This document shows positions 10,471-21,663 of a stretch of 64,000 bases of DNA, one piece after another (position 1 is the first letter of the stretch; each line of letters starts with the position of its first letter). A model generated the notes under the pieces. That model ran no database searches, was not told the DNA's origin, and saw only the letters and a list, made by a program, of their open reading frames with translations. Source of the DNA: Scolanthus callimorphus (Eukaryota; Cnidaria; Anthozoa; Actiniaria; Edwardsiidae); assembly GCA_033964015.1 (NCBI GenBank), contig CM066915.1, positions 10,315,573 through 10,379,572 on the forward strand, in the 5' to 3' direction. Made by a program: the position numbers and the translations under genes.

Positions 10471-10844
10471 CCCGGGGGGGGGGGACTCTCGTCATATCCC
10501 TTAGGGTATAAAATTGACAGACGTGCTATCTCTTAGGGGTGTTAAAAATCAGACCTATCCCTAAGGGGAGTCTCAGACCAATCCTTGCCCAGAAATATAT
10601 TGGTACTGACACCAGAACCGATAACTTGGTTGAAAACCCTAAAAATTTCGCTTTTATTTGTTTTGACCTGCCAAATTTTAGGGGTAAATTCGGCGGTCGC
10701 CACGCCAAATTTGCTTTCTTTTAGGGGTAAATTTGCTGTTTGCCACACCCATTTTGCTATCCCTTAGGGTCAAAATCAATTTTCCCGACGAGCACCCCCG
10801 TCCGAAAATATGGGGAGTCCCCCCCCCCCCCCCCCCCCCCCGGG
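10471..10844. mobile_element. 374-bp MITE with poly-G/poly-C termini, nested in the foldback
   Basis: Starts CCCGGGGG...GACT and ends AGTCCCCC...CCGGG. The 8-base string acaaatag flanks it on both sides (10463-10470 and 10845-10852). An 8-bp duplication suggests a hAT-type MITE. The inside has diverged inverted segments around 'cccttaggg' and 'ttaggggtaaat'. The terminal runs (11 G, 23 C) could form G-quadruplexes. Run lengths may be unreliable in an assembly. Confidence 0.7.
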
Positions 10845-11580
10845 ACAAATAGACACAATGGCGCTGCAGAAACTACATGGAAAATACGTTCGGAAGCCAA
10901 AACTAGGACGCTAACTATTCAGGTAGGACAGAGAAGTGCTCGGTGTTGCATTATTTTCACGAATCAAGTGTATTTTCTCTCAGTATTTGTGTTTGCATGT
11001 GTTGACACATTCAAGTTGTGATAACTCCGATTTTGAAAGGTTTGTTTCTTGGCGTTGACAAATAGCCTGGCAATAATTTTTATATTACGGTTGAGAACAA
11101 TATGTCTACTTATGAGAAAAAATTATTTGGGTTGATTTGGGACACTACCGGGACTGGATATTCCCTCCTGAAAATGACCGCCAGATCGCCGATTGAGAGC
11201 GAGCAAAATTTTGATCAGTTTTAGCGGCTTCCCGTGCCAAAATTATCGAACGCAAAATATAATATTTAGCCTTAAATTACTTCTTAGGTCATACAAAAGA
11301 CATTTCTGAACCGATTTTCGGGTTTGGGGCTGGCGCGAAGTGGATATGACAGTGTTTGTAAGTTTAGGTATTTCGGCTGAAAATTGTGCGTTTTGTCCAT
11401 TCGCGGGGTGCTGTCAGAAAATCGTAATTTTCAGGAGTTAAAATTAATAACCGAAGAACAAAATCCCATCACGTTTCTTTTGGTATATTAGGCTATCTTT
11501 GGACCAAATATGGAGGATTTCGATTTTTCATCATGTGCCACATATTTCCAATTTCGCTCGGTATTAGTGGACATTTCCTC

Positions 11581-11760
11581 TTAATCAGACAACCTATAGT
11601 CCTACAGTGTCCAACTACACGGCCCGATGACCCGATAGAATCCGATAAACCGCACGCATGGGCAGTACGTATTTAATCAGACGACTGATAGTCCTACAGT
11701 GTCCTACAACACGGCCCGATGATCCAATAGAGTCCGATAAACCGCACGCATGGGCGATCG
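11581..11760. repeat. 92-bp satellite array, right block
   Basis: Two further units of the same satellite, the second ending at 'cacgcatgggc' near 11754. Confidence 0.85.
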
Positions 11761-11898
11761 CCCGTTTTCCATGGGTTAAAATACTCAAAAACGTAGTCCC
11801 GGTTGCTTTGAAATTTAATCGATAACCTTAATTTGATCTCGAATATTTTGATGACATTTTTAAAACGCAACGAGGCTTTCTCAAAAGCCTTGAATAGA

Positions 11899-12090
11899 CC
11901 TCCTCGCTTGCCCGTTTGTTTTGCCCATTTCAGATCACGTGGCATTCCCATGAGTGTTCTCTCTTTCTTTTTCTGCTACGCACCGAAGGATATATGAATA
12001 TGGAATCATTCCAAACAAAGAGAGAATACTCATGGGAATGACATGTGATCTGAAATGGGCAAAACATTACGCCCAAGCCGAGGAGGTATA
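11899..12090. repeat. Foldback repeat (about 64-bp arms)
   Basis: 'gttttgcccatttcagatca' on the left (about 11918) returns inverted as 'tgatctgaaatgggcaaaac' on the right (about 12047). Arms extend from about 11899-11962 and 12020-12090 around a short loop. No open frame of note. Confidence 0.8.
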
Positions 12091-12449
12091 TTTCTTGTTG
12101 GCAAGACGCCCATTACTCCACATTACTGAAAATTGAATTGAACTTCCTACGCGCAATGCGCTCATAATTCGAATGGCGAACGTAAAACTTTCTAATTACG
12201 CTAAATTCGCCAGAGATTCAGAACACTTCTTTTTATAGCTCCGTTACGCTTGCTGAATTTCAATATTGCTTTAAATATGGATACACTGACGTCACAAGGT
12301 AACCGCCTATGTGGTATCACGTATATTCCTGTTTTCCTCGGATTTGATCGGAAAAATATTCATAAACTCGCTCCCAGTTGCTTTGCAATTATCTGGTATG
12401 TGTTTTTCCTTTTTGCTCCATTGTGGACTTCTCCACAGGGTAGTTGGAG

Positions 12450-12680
12450 GTTTGTAACTGGTGTATTTTCCATCTGGTATATTTTATATTTTTTGCCACG
12501 TCCCAAACTGCCATCACCAAAACCATCATGTTTCCATCGGGTATATCTTCCATCGGGTATTATTAAATGTGTTTCCCATCGGGTATATCTTCCATCGGGT
12601 ATATCTTCCATCGGGTATTATTAAATATGTTTCCCATCGGGTATATTTTTTTGGTTCCATCATCGGGTTATCATAATTTT
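12450..12680. repeat. Short tandem repeats of 'ccatcgggtatatctt'
   Basis: About eight imperfect copies, some with 'tattaaatgtgtttcc' between them. The overlapping open frames on both strands come from the repeat and are not genes. Confidence 0.8.
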
Positions 12681-12954
12681 ACCCGGTATTATAACGGGTA
12701 TTACGCGAAGTGCAGAATTTTGCCAAATAAATTCTCATAAGCTTGTTTTATTTAGTACATTAATTGATAGTTTCCGTTTTATATCCATTATAATTAACAA
12801 TTATTCGCCGAAGTTGAAGTGGATAGTGTCGAATAGGCAAGACGTCGGAAGAGTGGCGTGACTCGCAAACTGGTTCAGCAGATCGTACTGAACATCGCTT
12901 TTGCCGGTTTAATTAAAAAAAGAAAGTTAAAATAGAACGTGAAAAAAGCAAATT

Positions 12955-13025
12955 CGAAAGTTATAGCTCAGTTGGTAGGAAAGATACATCATCTGACTTT
13001 AATGTTTCCGAGGTCAAATGCCAAA
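12955..13025 (+). repeat. Possible tRNA-derived relic (SINE head or tRNA pseudogene)
   Basis: 'tagctcagttggtagg' fits an A box / D-arm, 'catctgactttaatg' an anticodon arm, and 'gaggtcaaatgcc' a decayed B box. The expected acceptor stem does not pair, so it is not a working tRNA. Confidence 0.35.
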
Positions 13026-13029
13026 TAAT

Positions 13030-14343
13030 TGAAAATTGAGTGGAATTCGGGGCCTCGAATACAGCTGGTAGCGTGTTTATAGCGTGGTATTTGTCAAAAT
13101 GGCGCCTGAGTTGCCAGCCTTCCAAATCTTTATAGACACCGGGAGCAAATGTGAAAATGTCACTATTTCAACCCAAAGTGACATAAAGGGAAGGAAGAAA
13201 GACTCAAATGAAGGTATGTGATATAAATATCTTTATTTTCTCAGATAAACGATATAAAATTCATTCTTACAGTTCCCACATATTTAATATATAGATTTAG
13301 GCACTGCCTAAAAGCGGAACTCCAATGTTTATACCTCTTACAGAACGACTAATTGTTATACATGCAATAATATTATAGCAAATTTCTGACAATAATTGCC
13401 CTTTTTCACTATGACGTCATATCAAAACACTCTATTGTCTTTGCGCTATGAATCATGGTCGCCAGAGGGGACAGCAGCATTTAGAAATGACCAAAACACA
13501 ATGAAAATGCCATTCATGATGTTCGAATGGAACTTTTATTTGAACCAAGTTTCAGCTATCTTGCCCATGTAAACAAACCATGATGTCATAGTGAAATAGG
13601 GCGATTAGTCGGACGTTATTTGGCTTCTGATGGTGCTAATTAGACATTGATTTCAGGGGGTGCATGGGGACCCCTCCTGGCGACTAGACTATAATGGACC
13701 TATAATTGATAAGCCAGTTGGCTAACTACCCCTAACAGAATCCTAGTCAGAAAAGTCAGAAAAAAACTCTTAAAAAACTGTACTGTAAAAGTATAAGAAT
13801 CATAATCATAATCATGTGTTTCCAAAAAATATCCATACCCCCTCTATGTAATTTTTCAAAGAAAAATACAGTATTTGTATGGAAAAGATCAGTTAAATTG
13901 ACGGAATTTCCAATCCGAGCAATTTTATCCTACCCAACTATATGAACTCTTCCATACCATAGAAATCAAAACCTACATCAATTTACGTCAAATGGCCCCC
14001 TTGGATGCATCACAAGAATAATGTTACTAAAATTAATGGAAAATATCCGAAAACATAGCAAAATTTTGTATGGGCGACCAAAACAGAACAAGAAGAACTA
14101 CTTTGCAAAATCACTCCATCATGACAAGCCTTTGAACCCCCTCTTTGAACAAATAAGTGAAATTAAACAATCAAAATTAGGCAAAAATTATTTTTTTATA
14201 TTTACTGGAGTTTTGCCAAATGTAAATCATTATTATTTCTTACAGTTCAAATAAAAAATATATCTAAGTATTTATCCTTGTAGGGGGATTTACTGGAACT
14301 CTAGTGAGCAATGGTTTAAATCCAGTTTTAAGCATTGTTCTGG
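13030..14343. other. Intergenic, non-coding
   Basis: No gene seen. The segment around 13810-13960 ('aaatatccataccccct', 'aaaaatacagtatttgtatgg') resembles 35918-36050, so it is a copy of a dispersed repeat. Confidence 0.4.
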
Positions 14344-14777
14344 TAGGGAGCATTCATTATTTATGCCAGGGGGTGGGCTCGCAAGATTTTTCATTCAGCC
14401 CAAAAAAAACCTTGACCCCCCTTAAAGTATCAATAAAAACCTCAAACCCCTTTAGGCAATTTTTATGATAATGATAGCCCCTTCCCCCCCTTTAGACCAG
14501 GAAGAAATGTTGGGACATCTAGATACCAAGAAGACAACAACCAGTATTTTAAAGACATTTCCTGATGTGTGCATAAACAGTTTGTTGTAATTTTACAGGT
14601 GTGTAACCTCTTGTACCCATATGTTAAATTAACGTCGTTGCTGCCATAAAATGAAGATGACCCCTCATAAGTGTTTTCATATCTTTTGGTGATCCTCTAC
14701 TTAAACGTGCCAAATTTAACATGGTCCCCCTTAATAATTGCAAGCCCACCCCCTGGCATAAATAATGAATGCTCCCT
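14344..14777. mobile_element. 434-bp MITE
   Basis: Terminal inverted repeats begin AGGGAGCATTCATTATTTAT and continue through 'gccagggggtgggct', with the matching inverse at 14740-14777. The inside is C-rich with poly-A stretches and no frame. I could not see a target duplication, so the superfamily stays open. Confidence 0.75.
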
Positions 14778-15427
14778 TAAAGTGAAAGTAAACGAAAAAC
14801 TACCAACAGAAAAATGAGCATAGCCCCATACCCACTATAAGGTGAGATCCTGCTTTGGAATAACATATCAAGATAGTTCCCTTGAAAAAGTGTCGACTTT
14901 CTTCAACTTCCTTATAAGGAAATATCTGCATACCATATTTGGAATCCCAGTAAGATTTTTGATATTTCTATTGGCCTAGAAAACTTAAAACTTTACCAGA
15001 ACTCAGATACACTGGAGAAAGGATAATATGCACATTTTCCACTGTGTTTTTCACGGTCAAGAACCTGGAAACAAGGCAGACAAAACACCACTGACAGGAA
15101 GCTTGGTTCGATGTCTAAAAAGGAGGCATGTTAGAATCACAATACTGATTAAGTACAAGTTCATGGTCATAGTTGAAAGTATAAGTACAAATAATCACAA
15201 AGTGTTTTGAAATTTTGCTTTTTGCACTTGGGATTTCATAATTATGCGAACAACAAAAAGGAAAGAGTTTCATGAGTAAGCTATCTTTGTGAGTTGATGT
15301 GTTGTATTTTTTTGTAACAAGATTGAAAAAATACTTCTGGAAAGGTGGTATGTTTTTATGTTTATATGAACCAAGCCACAAGCAGGCTAGATATGACCTC
15401 TTAAATTCCAGGGTTTTTTCACAGTGC
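14778..15427. other. Intergenic, no feature recognised
   Basis: Short frames on both strands without recognisable domains. Confidence 0.3.
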
Positions 15428-15553
15428 TTAGTGCAAATGGAGTCTAGAGTTACAGGATGGGTTAGCTGATGCCCTGGAAAAAGTCTTGGCTACCTTCTTG
15501 CACCTTGTGTTGCAATTCATGTGTGAACCAGCTCTAGCATCAGCACCTGAGAA
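15428..15553 (-). CDS. Candidate terminal exon of an unknown host gene
   Basis: A strong acceptor, ten T then CAG, ends at 15554 on the minus strand. It opens a 41-residue frame ending in TAA at 15428-15430. The peptide is Ala/Ser/Arg-rich (begins FSGADARAGS). Its phase 0 matches the donor at 16983. There is no similarity I recognise, so this rests on splice signals only. Confidence 0.25.
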   Translation of the reverse strand, partial: FSGADARAGSHMNCNTRCKKVAKTFSRASANPSCNSRLHLH

Positions 15554-16982
15554 CTGAAAAAAAAAATCAAAGTCAAACGGGACACCTACAGCTACTAGCC
15601 TAGTCAGTAAACGAAATTTACAGGCTCGGAGGGCTGGATCATCAAATACTATAACTGATACCTTAAAGTACCTTTAATGTCCTTGAAACAGCATTTAAAA
15701 TTCCACAGAGTGTGGTGACAAATCTTAACCTAAGTCTGAATTCTAAGATTCCAGACCTCTAGCAAGAAAATCAGAAAATCATTCATTTCATGGAATCTCA
15801 AAGGCCAGGGACGTCAAACCAGGGATTGTCTTGAAATGGCTAAATTTCCTGAAATATTCCCGGGAGAAATACAGTAAATGTATGGCAGTCATCTTGAATT
15901 TTTTGCTGGGAAACGAAGCGAAAAATATTGAGACGCCTGGCAAAACCGGGAGGGTTGACATTCCTGTAAGACCCATGCAAGAAAAAAGAAAGATGATAGT
16001 ATCTTTTGCATAATATCATATTCCAGGTAGAAGTAAATAAGAAAATGTGCACAAGCATTCCCCCCTGCCCCTTTGGAGTCAGATTGGTTGTTTGGTTTTA
16101 CCCTGCTTGCGGGGAAAAAAGTCCTGACCTAAATGATTTTTTCTTAATTGTCCGTAGGTGGTTATAGAACTTTGTTTCTTTAGAATTAGCTTGTAGAAAT
16201 GAGATCTACAAGCTAAATTGGCATAAAAAAAATGCACAGTGAATAAAAGCATCTTGGCAAACTGAAAGACAAACGTGTTTCCACTGTTTTAAAGTATTTA
16301 CTGTTGTAATAACATTTTTTGTCAACAGAGATCAGGCCGAGACATTTTCTTTATTTGAAGGCAGCTTGTTAGGAAATGTGAGCGATTTTTCTCCCACGCT
16401 CTATAAATGCAAAGTTAGCTTGTAGCAAATGTCCAGTGGTTGGGGGATTTTTTTTATTGCCAAAGCCTGTTGTGCCTGGGAACTTTGTTATGCATGTGAG
16501 CACTGTTGACAAAAAATGACATTACCAGAGGATTAAAAGAGTGGAAAATGCTTTTGTCTTTCAGCTGGCTGTGATGCTGGCTTTATTATCATGATACAAT
16601 TTTACGGTCAATCATTATTGATTTCTGTCTATGATTTCAAGCCAATGCAAACCCCTTTTCAGCAAAAACGTTTTCACCAAAACACATGTAGTCTCATCCA
16701 CAAAGCCAAGCTTCAAATATTGAGTTAATTATAAGTCTAATTTCCAATAGTAAAATTAAAGAGAGTTGCTGAATGAATCACAGGGGACTGAAACATGATT
16801 CCAATGTGTATTTACAATTATCTTATTGCAAGTACAAGGGATATGAAGTATAAATAGAGTAGTTTAAATATGATATCCTAGAGATTCATGTGTTGCATTT
16901 TCAATGGAGAACATACGCCCTATAAGCATTGAAGAGATGAGCAAAGCACTCAACTTTGGAACTAACTTACTTGAAAACTTAC

Positions 16983-17265
16983 CTGAATATCGTATCTTTT
17001 CTTCTTGAAGGAATCTTGATGCCAAAGCATTTCTGTCGTTAGAAACTTATTCAGCTCCAAGGATGTCCTTGAGAAGCGAGTCGTACATTGTTCTTTCCAT
17101 GATTGAGTTTTCTCCTAACAGTTCGAGCGACATGTTTTCTTTTCTTGAACAAGCCAACTGCAAAGGCTGGCTAAATTCCGTGAGAATTCCGTGTCGATGC
17201 CAATTAAATTTATTCCGTGCTTGAGCTGTAACAAAGCTGCAAATTATTTTCCTTGTTTTTGCAAT
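16983..17265 (-). CDS. Candidate upstream exon of an unknown host gene
   Basis: A consensus donor CAG|GTAAGT at 16983/16982 closes a possible exon. The reading frame into the donor ends ...KKKRYDIQ and contains an ATG. A second frame, opened by a TTTTAG acceptor at 17266, runs 72 residues with PLQLACSRKENMSLELLGE (weakly ankyrin-like) before a TAA at 17047-17049. The two frames conflict, so either there is an indel or one of them is chance. Confidence 0.25.
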
Positions 17266-17269
17266 CTAA

Positions 17270-18060
17270 AATGATTCATAGCTTGATTTTAAACCTCTTA
17301 ACTTAATTTCTTTCTGGTATGATCCCGGCTGAATAAACCACTTTATCGATTACTCATCCTTCCCTGATCCCAGTCCATTCTGCCAGCAACGAAAAACAGG
17401 TAACCCAAAGGCTTCATGTATCTTTTCCGAACATCCCCGAAAGTTCTTTCAAAGTTTTGTGGCCAATAACAATGATACAAGCTACAAGAAACTGCAGATG
17501 GCGGACGAAATCTTGACTTGCACAAGGGCCGCCTAACCAAAGTGAATCGTAACCCATGGCAACACACCATGTACGCACTCAGAAATAAGCCGACGGTACA
17601 CCAGCGGCTGTCCAACGAAAAATACAACCACTCGAATACAGCTCGATGGGTTACTTTAAATTTGTTTTAATTTTTTTTTCACACATTAGCCTATGGGGCT
17701 CCACAGGAGTTCCGCTAATACACAGATTGTAAGCTTGGGCTGCCTGTGAAATGACAGACCATGTTGTGCTTCCAGGCTCAGGACTCATGACAATATAAGC
17801 AGGTAAACAAAAGTGTACCTTTAATGCTCTAGGAACACTAGTCGATGTAATTGCTAGCTTATTTTATCAGATTGTGCTTTGGGGGAGAAGAAATAAGTCG
17901 AAACATTGGAAAATGTGGTATTTCTATGCTTTCCGGTTGTATTCTATGCATCGCCAGTGACATTGGAGTTTAATTTAGGCCAAATGGCACTTTCTATTAA
18001 TGATCAGATATATGCTGAGAACAAATACAAGTGATTGGTGCTACTATTTGCACGAATTGT
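17270..18060. other. Intergenic, no feature recognised
   Basis: The minus-strand frame at 17343-17627 (94 residues) has no recognisable motif. Nothing else seen. Confidence 0.3.
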
Positions 18061-18070
18061 TTGGATTTAG

Positions 18071-19528
18071 GGGTAGGGACAAAACGTGGCCTAGGCCGTG
18101 GCCTACCCTGTGGCCTACCCTATGGCCTACCCTGTATTTTCTTTTTAACGCTCTGAAAATAGGTAAACTCAAAATATAATGCCTCATGACAGGTAGTCAA
18201 CATAAACAAACACATAAACAACCTGTCAATCAAATATTTGTGACGCCATTACTAACCGTTTCTCCTAAAAATGTTTTTAACTCTGCGAATTTCTAATATA
18301 CAACCGCCAAATTTTAAACAAATTATTTTGTACATCCGTTATTGACACCTGTCAATTACAATGTGATGACGTCATCGATCACGTGACTTCACAAAACTGC
18401 TTATAACTCCGCGAATTTTCAGAGTAAGACCGTCAAACATTGTCAACATCCCCTCTGACACAGTGCCAATTGGCACACATCAATCACAATGCGATGACGT
18501 CATCGATCACGTGATTTCACAAAACTGCTCATAACTCCGTGAACTTGTAGAATACGCGGGCCATCAAACTTTGACAACATCCCCTCTGGCACATTGCAAT
18601 TATCACATATCAAACAAAATGTGATGACGTCATAGATCACATGATTTCACAAAACTGCTTATAACTCCGCCAATTTTCAAAAGGCAAAACTTTGTCAGTG
18701 CTTCATCTCGAGCAATGACAATTGACACCTATCAATCAAAATATAGTGACGTCATGGGTGACATGGTTTCACAGCACTCCAATTTTCATGGATTTGTATA
18801 ATACCTTGCTACACATGCGTTGCTCGATGAATTCACAGAGTTACAAACAGTTTTGTTAATTCGCGTGATCGATGATGTCATCACATATAAATTGATTTTT
18901 GTCATTTGACGGCCTTTTTCTAACAATTCGCGGAGTTCTGAGCGGTTTTGTGAAATCACGTGATCGATGACGTCATTACATTTTGATTGATATGTGCCGA
19001 TTTGCAATGTGCCAGAGGGGACGTTGACAAATTTTGACGGCCGTATTCTGCAAATTCGCGGAGTTATGAGCAGTTTTGTGAAATCACGTGATATATGACG
19101 TCATCGCGTTGTGATTGATATGTGCCAATTGGCAATGTGCCAGAGGGGATGTTGACAAAGTTTGACGGTCTTACTCTAAAGATTCGCGGAGATATAAGCA
19201 GTTTTGTAAAATCACGTGATCGATGACGTCATCACATTGTAATTGACAGGCGTCAATAACCGATGTGCGAAATAATTTGTGGTAAAATTTGGCGGTTGTA
19301 TATTAGAAATTCGCAGAGTTAATAACATTTTTAGGATATAACGTTAGTAATGACGTCACAAATATTTGATTGACAGGTTGTTTATATGTTTGTTTATGTT
19401 GACTACCTGTCAGGAGGCATTATATTTTGAGTTTACCTGTTTTCAGAGCTTTAAAAAGAAAATACAGGATAGGACATAGGGTAGGCCACAGGGTAGGCCA
19501 TGGCCTAGGCCACGTTTTGTCCCGACCC
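18071..19528. mobile_element. 1.46-kb foldback element with 9-bp target duplication
   Basis: Starts 'gggtagggacaaaacgtggc' and ends 'cgttttgtcccgaccc'. tggatttag flanks both sides (18062-18070 and 19529-19537). The element is almost entirely two inverted arms of about 700 bases meeting near 18800. Each arm has several roughly 117-bp tandem units carrying 'gatgacgtcatcgatcacgtg'. A 9-bp duplication with long inverted repeats suggests a Mutator-like foldback. No transposase. Confidence 0.8.
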
Positions 19529-19537
19529 TGGATTTAG

Positions 19538-20647
19538 TGATAAAAAGTTCTCTTTCGGCCCAATGACAGAAGTGCCCAATTTTTTTGCAACTGATTTAAT
19601 TATTACTAGGGCAAAGGTCACTTGTGAAAGTGACGTCATTGCCAGATCTTGTTGCAGGTAAAAAATATAATTTTCAAAAAGTTTCAATTTTCAGCTCTCA
19701 ACAATTGGCCAAAACTAGGCCAAGCCCTGCTCGTCCAGGTGAAGCTATGCCAACGGCATATATATTTTCTGAAAGGGCATTACCAGTAGATAGTTACCAT
19801 GCAGTTAATTATTTCAGGAGTTATATGGTCTTGGTGAAGAAAACATGATAATACAACTCCCAAAAACATGAAAATTTGGCGGATCAAGGGCCAAAAGTGG
19901 GACCGCCCCTGTAATTTTAAGCAAAATACCAGAAAACAAAACCAAAGTGGCTTTTTTAATAGAGCTGTTTTCATATGACTGTAGTGAAACCAATTGCAAA
20001 GTAATTACACAAATTCTGAACAAAACGTATAGGACTAATTACAAAGTAATTGCGAATTACTCAACAGTCATCTGAGATCCGCTCTATCTCAATAAACCTA
20101 ACTTCTGACACAAGTTTGAAGGAAATCGGTTGACCTCCACTTTTTGAAGCTAGATATATTTTTTTTATTTACACGTAAAGAAGAAAAGGAACAGAAGAAC
20201 AGAAGCGCGTCCTTTTGTTTCTGTTTTGACATTAGGCTCAGAGAACGCAGGAGTTAAGATTACATTGTGACATATTTTCATCAAAAGGTATATAAGGTAA
20301 AAGCATGAAAAAGCGAAATTACGTGTCCACTTCATTTTTTGCCTCTTCGGCACCCCCACTTTTTAGGGTGCTCCGACGCCCCTGACTAACAATAAGTATC
20401 CACAGAAAGGAATCATCACATTGATCTGAATTCAATGGCAACAAATTTGGGAGCTGTAAAATGCTATGGATCCATAAGGAACCTGCAGGACTTGCCTTTT
20501 TGCTCTTACGAGACACTTTTCCTTTGTTCCTTATCCAGGCGTTATAAACTCTGAACATTATGTGCCAGAAAGGCTGCTTTTACAGGAGTGTAGAGAAAGT
20601 GCCGCCAAGGGTATGTTGTTATTATCCCGAGGACAAAAGGTGCGCAT
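19538..20647. other. Intergenic, no feature recognised
   Basis: Short frames only; no repeats or domains recognised. Confidence 0.3.
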
Positions 20648-21327
20648 TGTAGTGACGGGAAATTATCATTTGAATCAAAACTAAAATTATTTACCGATGT
20701 AGTTTGTATTTTCTGATATTTACATCTTAAACTAATTTGGCCTTTTCTTTTACTTTATTTTCTTCATTTTTAATTACTATTTGCTTGTGAGTGCTATGTA
20801 ACACTTCCACTATTTGCGCAGCTTAGTAGCTCCACGCGCATATCGGTCGCGCACCCCATGGGTGGTGCTTAACCTATTTTCCATATTTTCCTTTTCTATC
20901 TCATTACTAAAACTTCAAATAAACCAGGCTTTAAATAAACACACTTTTCCTACGATTTGGAACTTTAAGTTTTCTACCTTAAACTAAGTTATTTTCTTAC
21001 CTATTTATTGAAAATGTTGTTTTAGCCTATTTTACTAAATTTCATAAAATTTCATTAAGTTCTTCTTATTTTTCTAAAGCTTTTCTAAAGTATAAAGGTG
21101 TCGGGCTATCCCGAACTAGAAGCTCATTATAGTGATTGCGTTGCGTAGTGCGTGACGTTCCTGGAATCCTCCAGTAGTATTCCAGAACGTCACTGCCAAT
21201 CATTTTTTTCTCTCACTCTCTCTCGCACTCTTGTTCAGTAGACTCACTACAATCGTCGTGCTGCATTAAACTTCTACACGGTACCTCTCGTGGTAACTCT
21301 TATCATTTGACCTAATCCCATGTTACA
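20648..21327 (+). repeat. 5' LTR (680 bp)
   Basis: TG...CA ends ('tgtagtgacggg' to 'catgttaca'). Contains AATAAA-type strings in the A/T-rich middle and 'agtataaaggtgtcggg' near 21090. Relative to the 3' LTR it lacks about 50 bases containing 'attatataagtg' just after 'gccaatcattttt', and has an extra roughly 30 bases near 20686-20715. Confidence 0.9.
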
Positions 21328-21329
21328 CT

Positions 21330-21345
21330 TGGTGGAGAATCTGGG
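21330..21345 (+). promoter_or_regulatory. Primer-binding-site candidate
   Basis: TGGTGGAGAATCTGGG starts two bases after the LTR end and begins with TGG, as needed to pair with a tRNA 3' CCA. The donor tRNA cannot be named from here. Confidence 0.55.
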
Positions 21346-21663
21346 TAAATGGAAGTGCACATGATTGATGGTTTTTCAGTTGTACAGTGGGAAGCCGGAT
21401 TAGGCCGTGCCATTTATTGGATATTTAGAAAAAGGGAGTGTATTTTTCCTAGGAGCATCTTGGTTAACGCATCTGCTTTTAGTCATGACAATTCTCTCGT
21501 TTATTTCATGTTTATTCAGTTAGCTCATGTACATTTAATGTGATCTTTAATGTGATATTCTATATGTGATCGCTATCTAGATGTCGTTGCTAGTGTTTCC
21601 TACTTTTTATCATTTGTACTGCTAAACAATTGTTGTTGCCGCGCGAGTGTTCTATAATTTTCA

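Larger units (their letters stand above)
8739..11580. mobile_element. 2.84-kb foldback DNA transposon with TTAA target duplication
   Basis: Begins 'gagggaatgtccacta' and ends with the imperfect inverse 'tagtggacatttcctc'. The inverted arms run about 8739-9455 and 10870-11580 (about 700 bases each, with small indels). TTAA flanks both sides (8735-8738 and 11581-11584). The uninterrupted satellite unit has only one TTAA in 'tatttaatcagac', so the duplication is real. TTAA is the piggyBac target, so I infer a non-autonomous piggyBac-superfamily foldback. No transposase frame is visible in the centre. Confidence 0.8.

Noticed and set aside
12955..13025. Functional tRNA gene
   Set aside because: Box A is good, but box B and the acceptor stem are degraded.
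14344..14777. Superfamily assignment of this MITE by target duplication
   Set aside because: Flanks 'ttctggt' and 'taaagtg' do not match.
17343..17627. 94-codon minus-strand frame
   Set aside because: No recognisable domain, unusual composition, and no link to the splice signals nearby.
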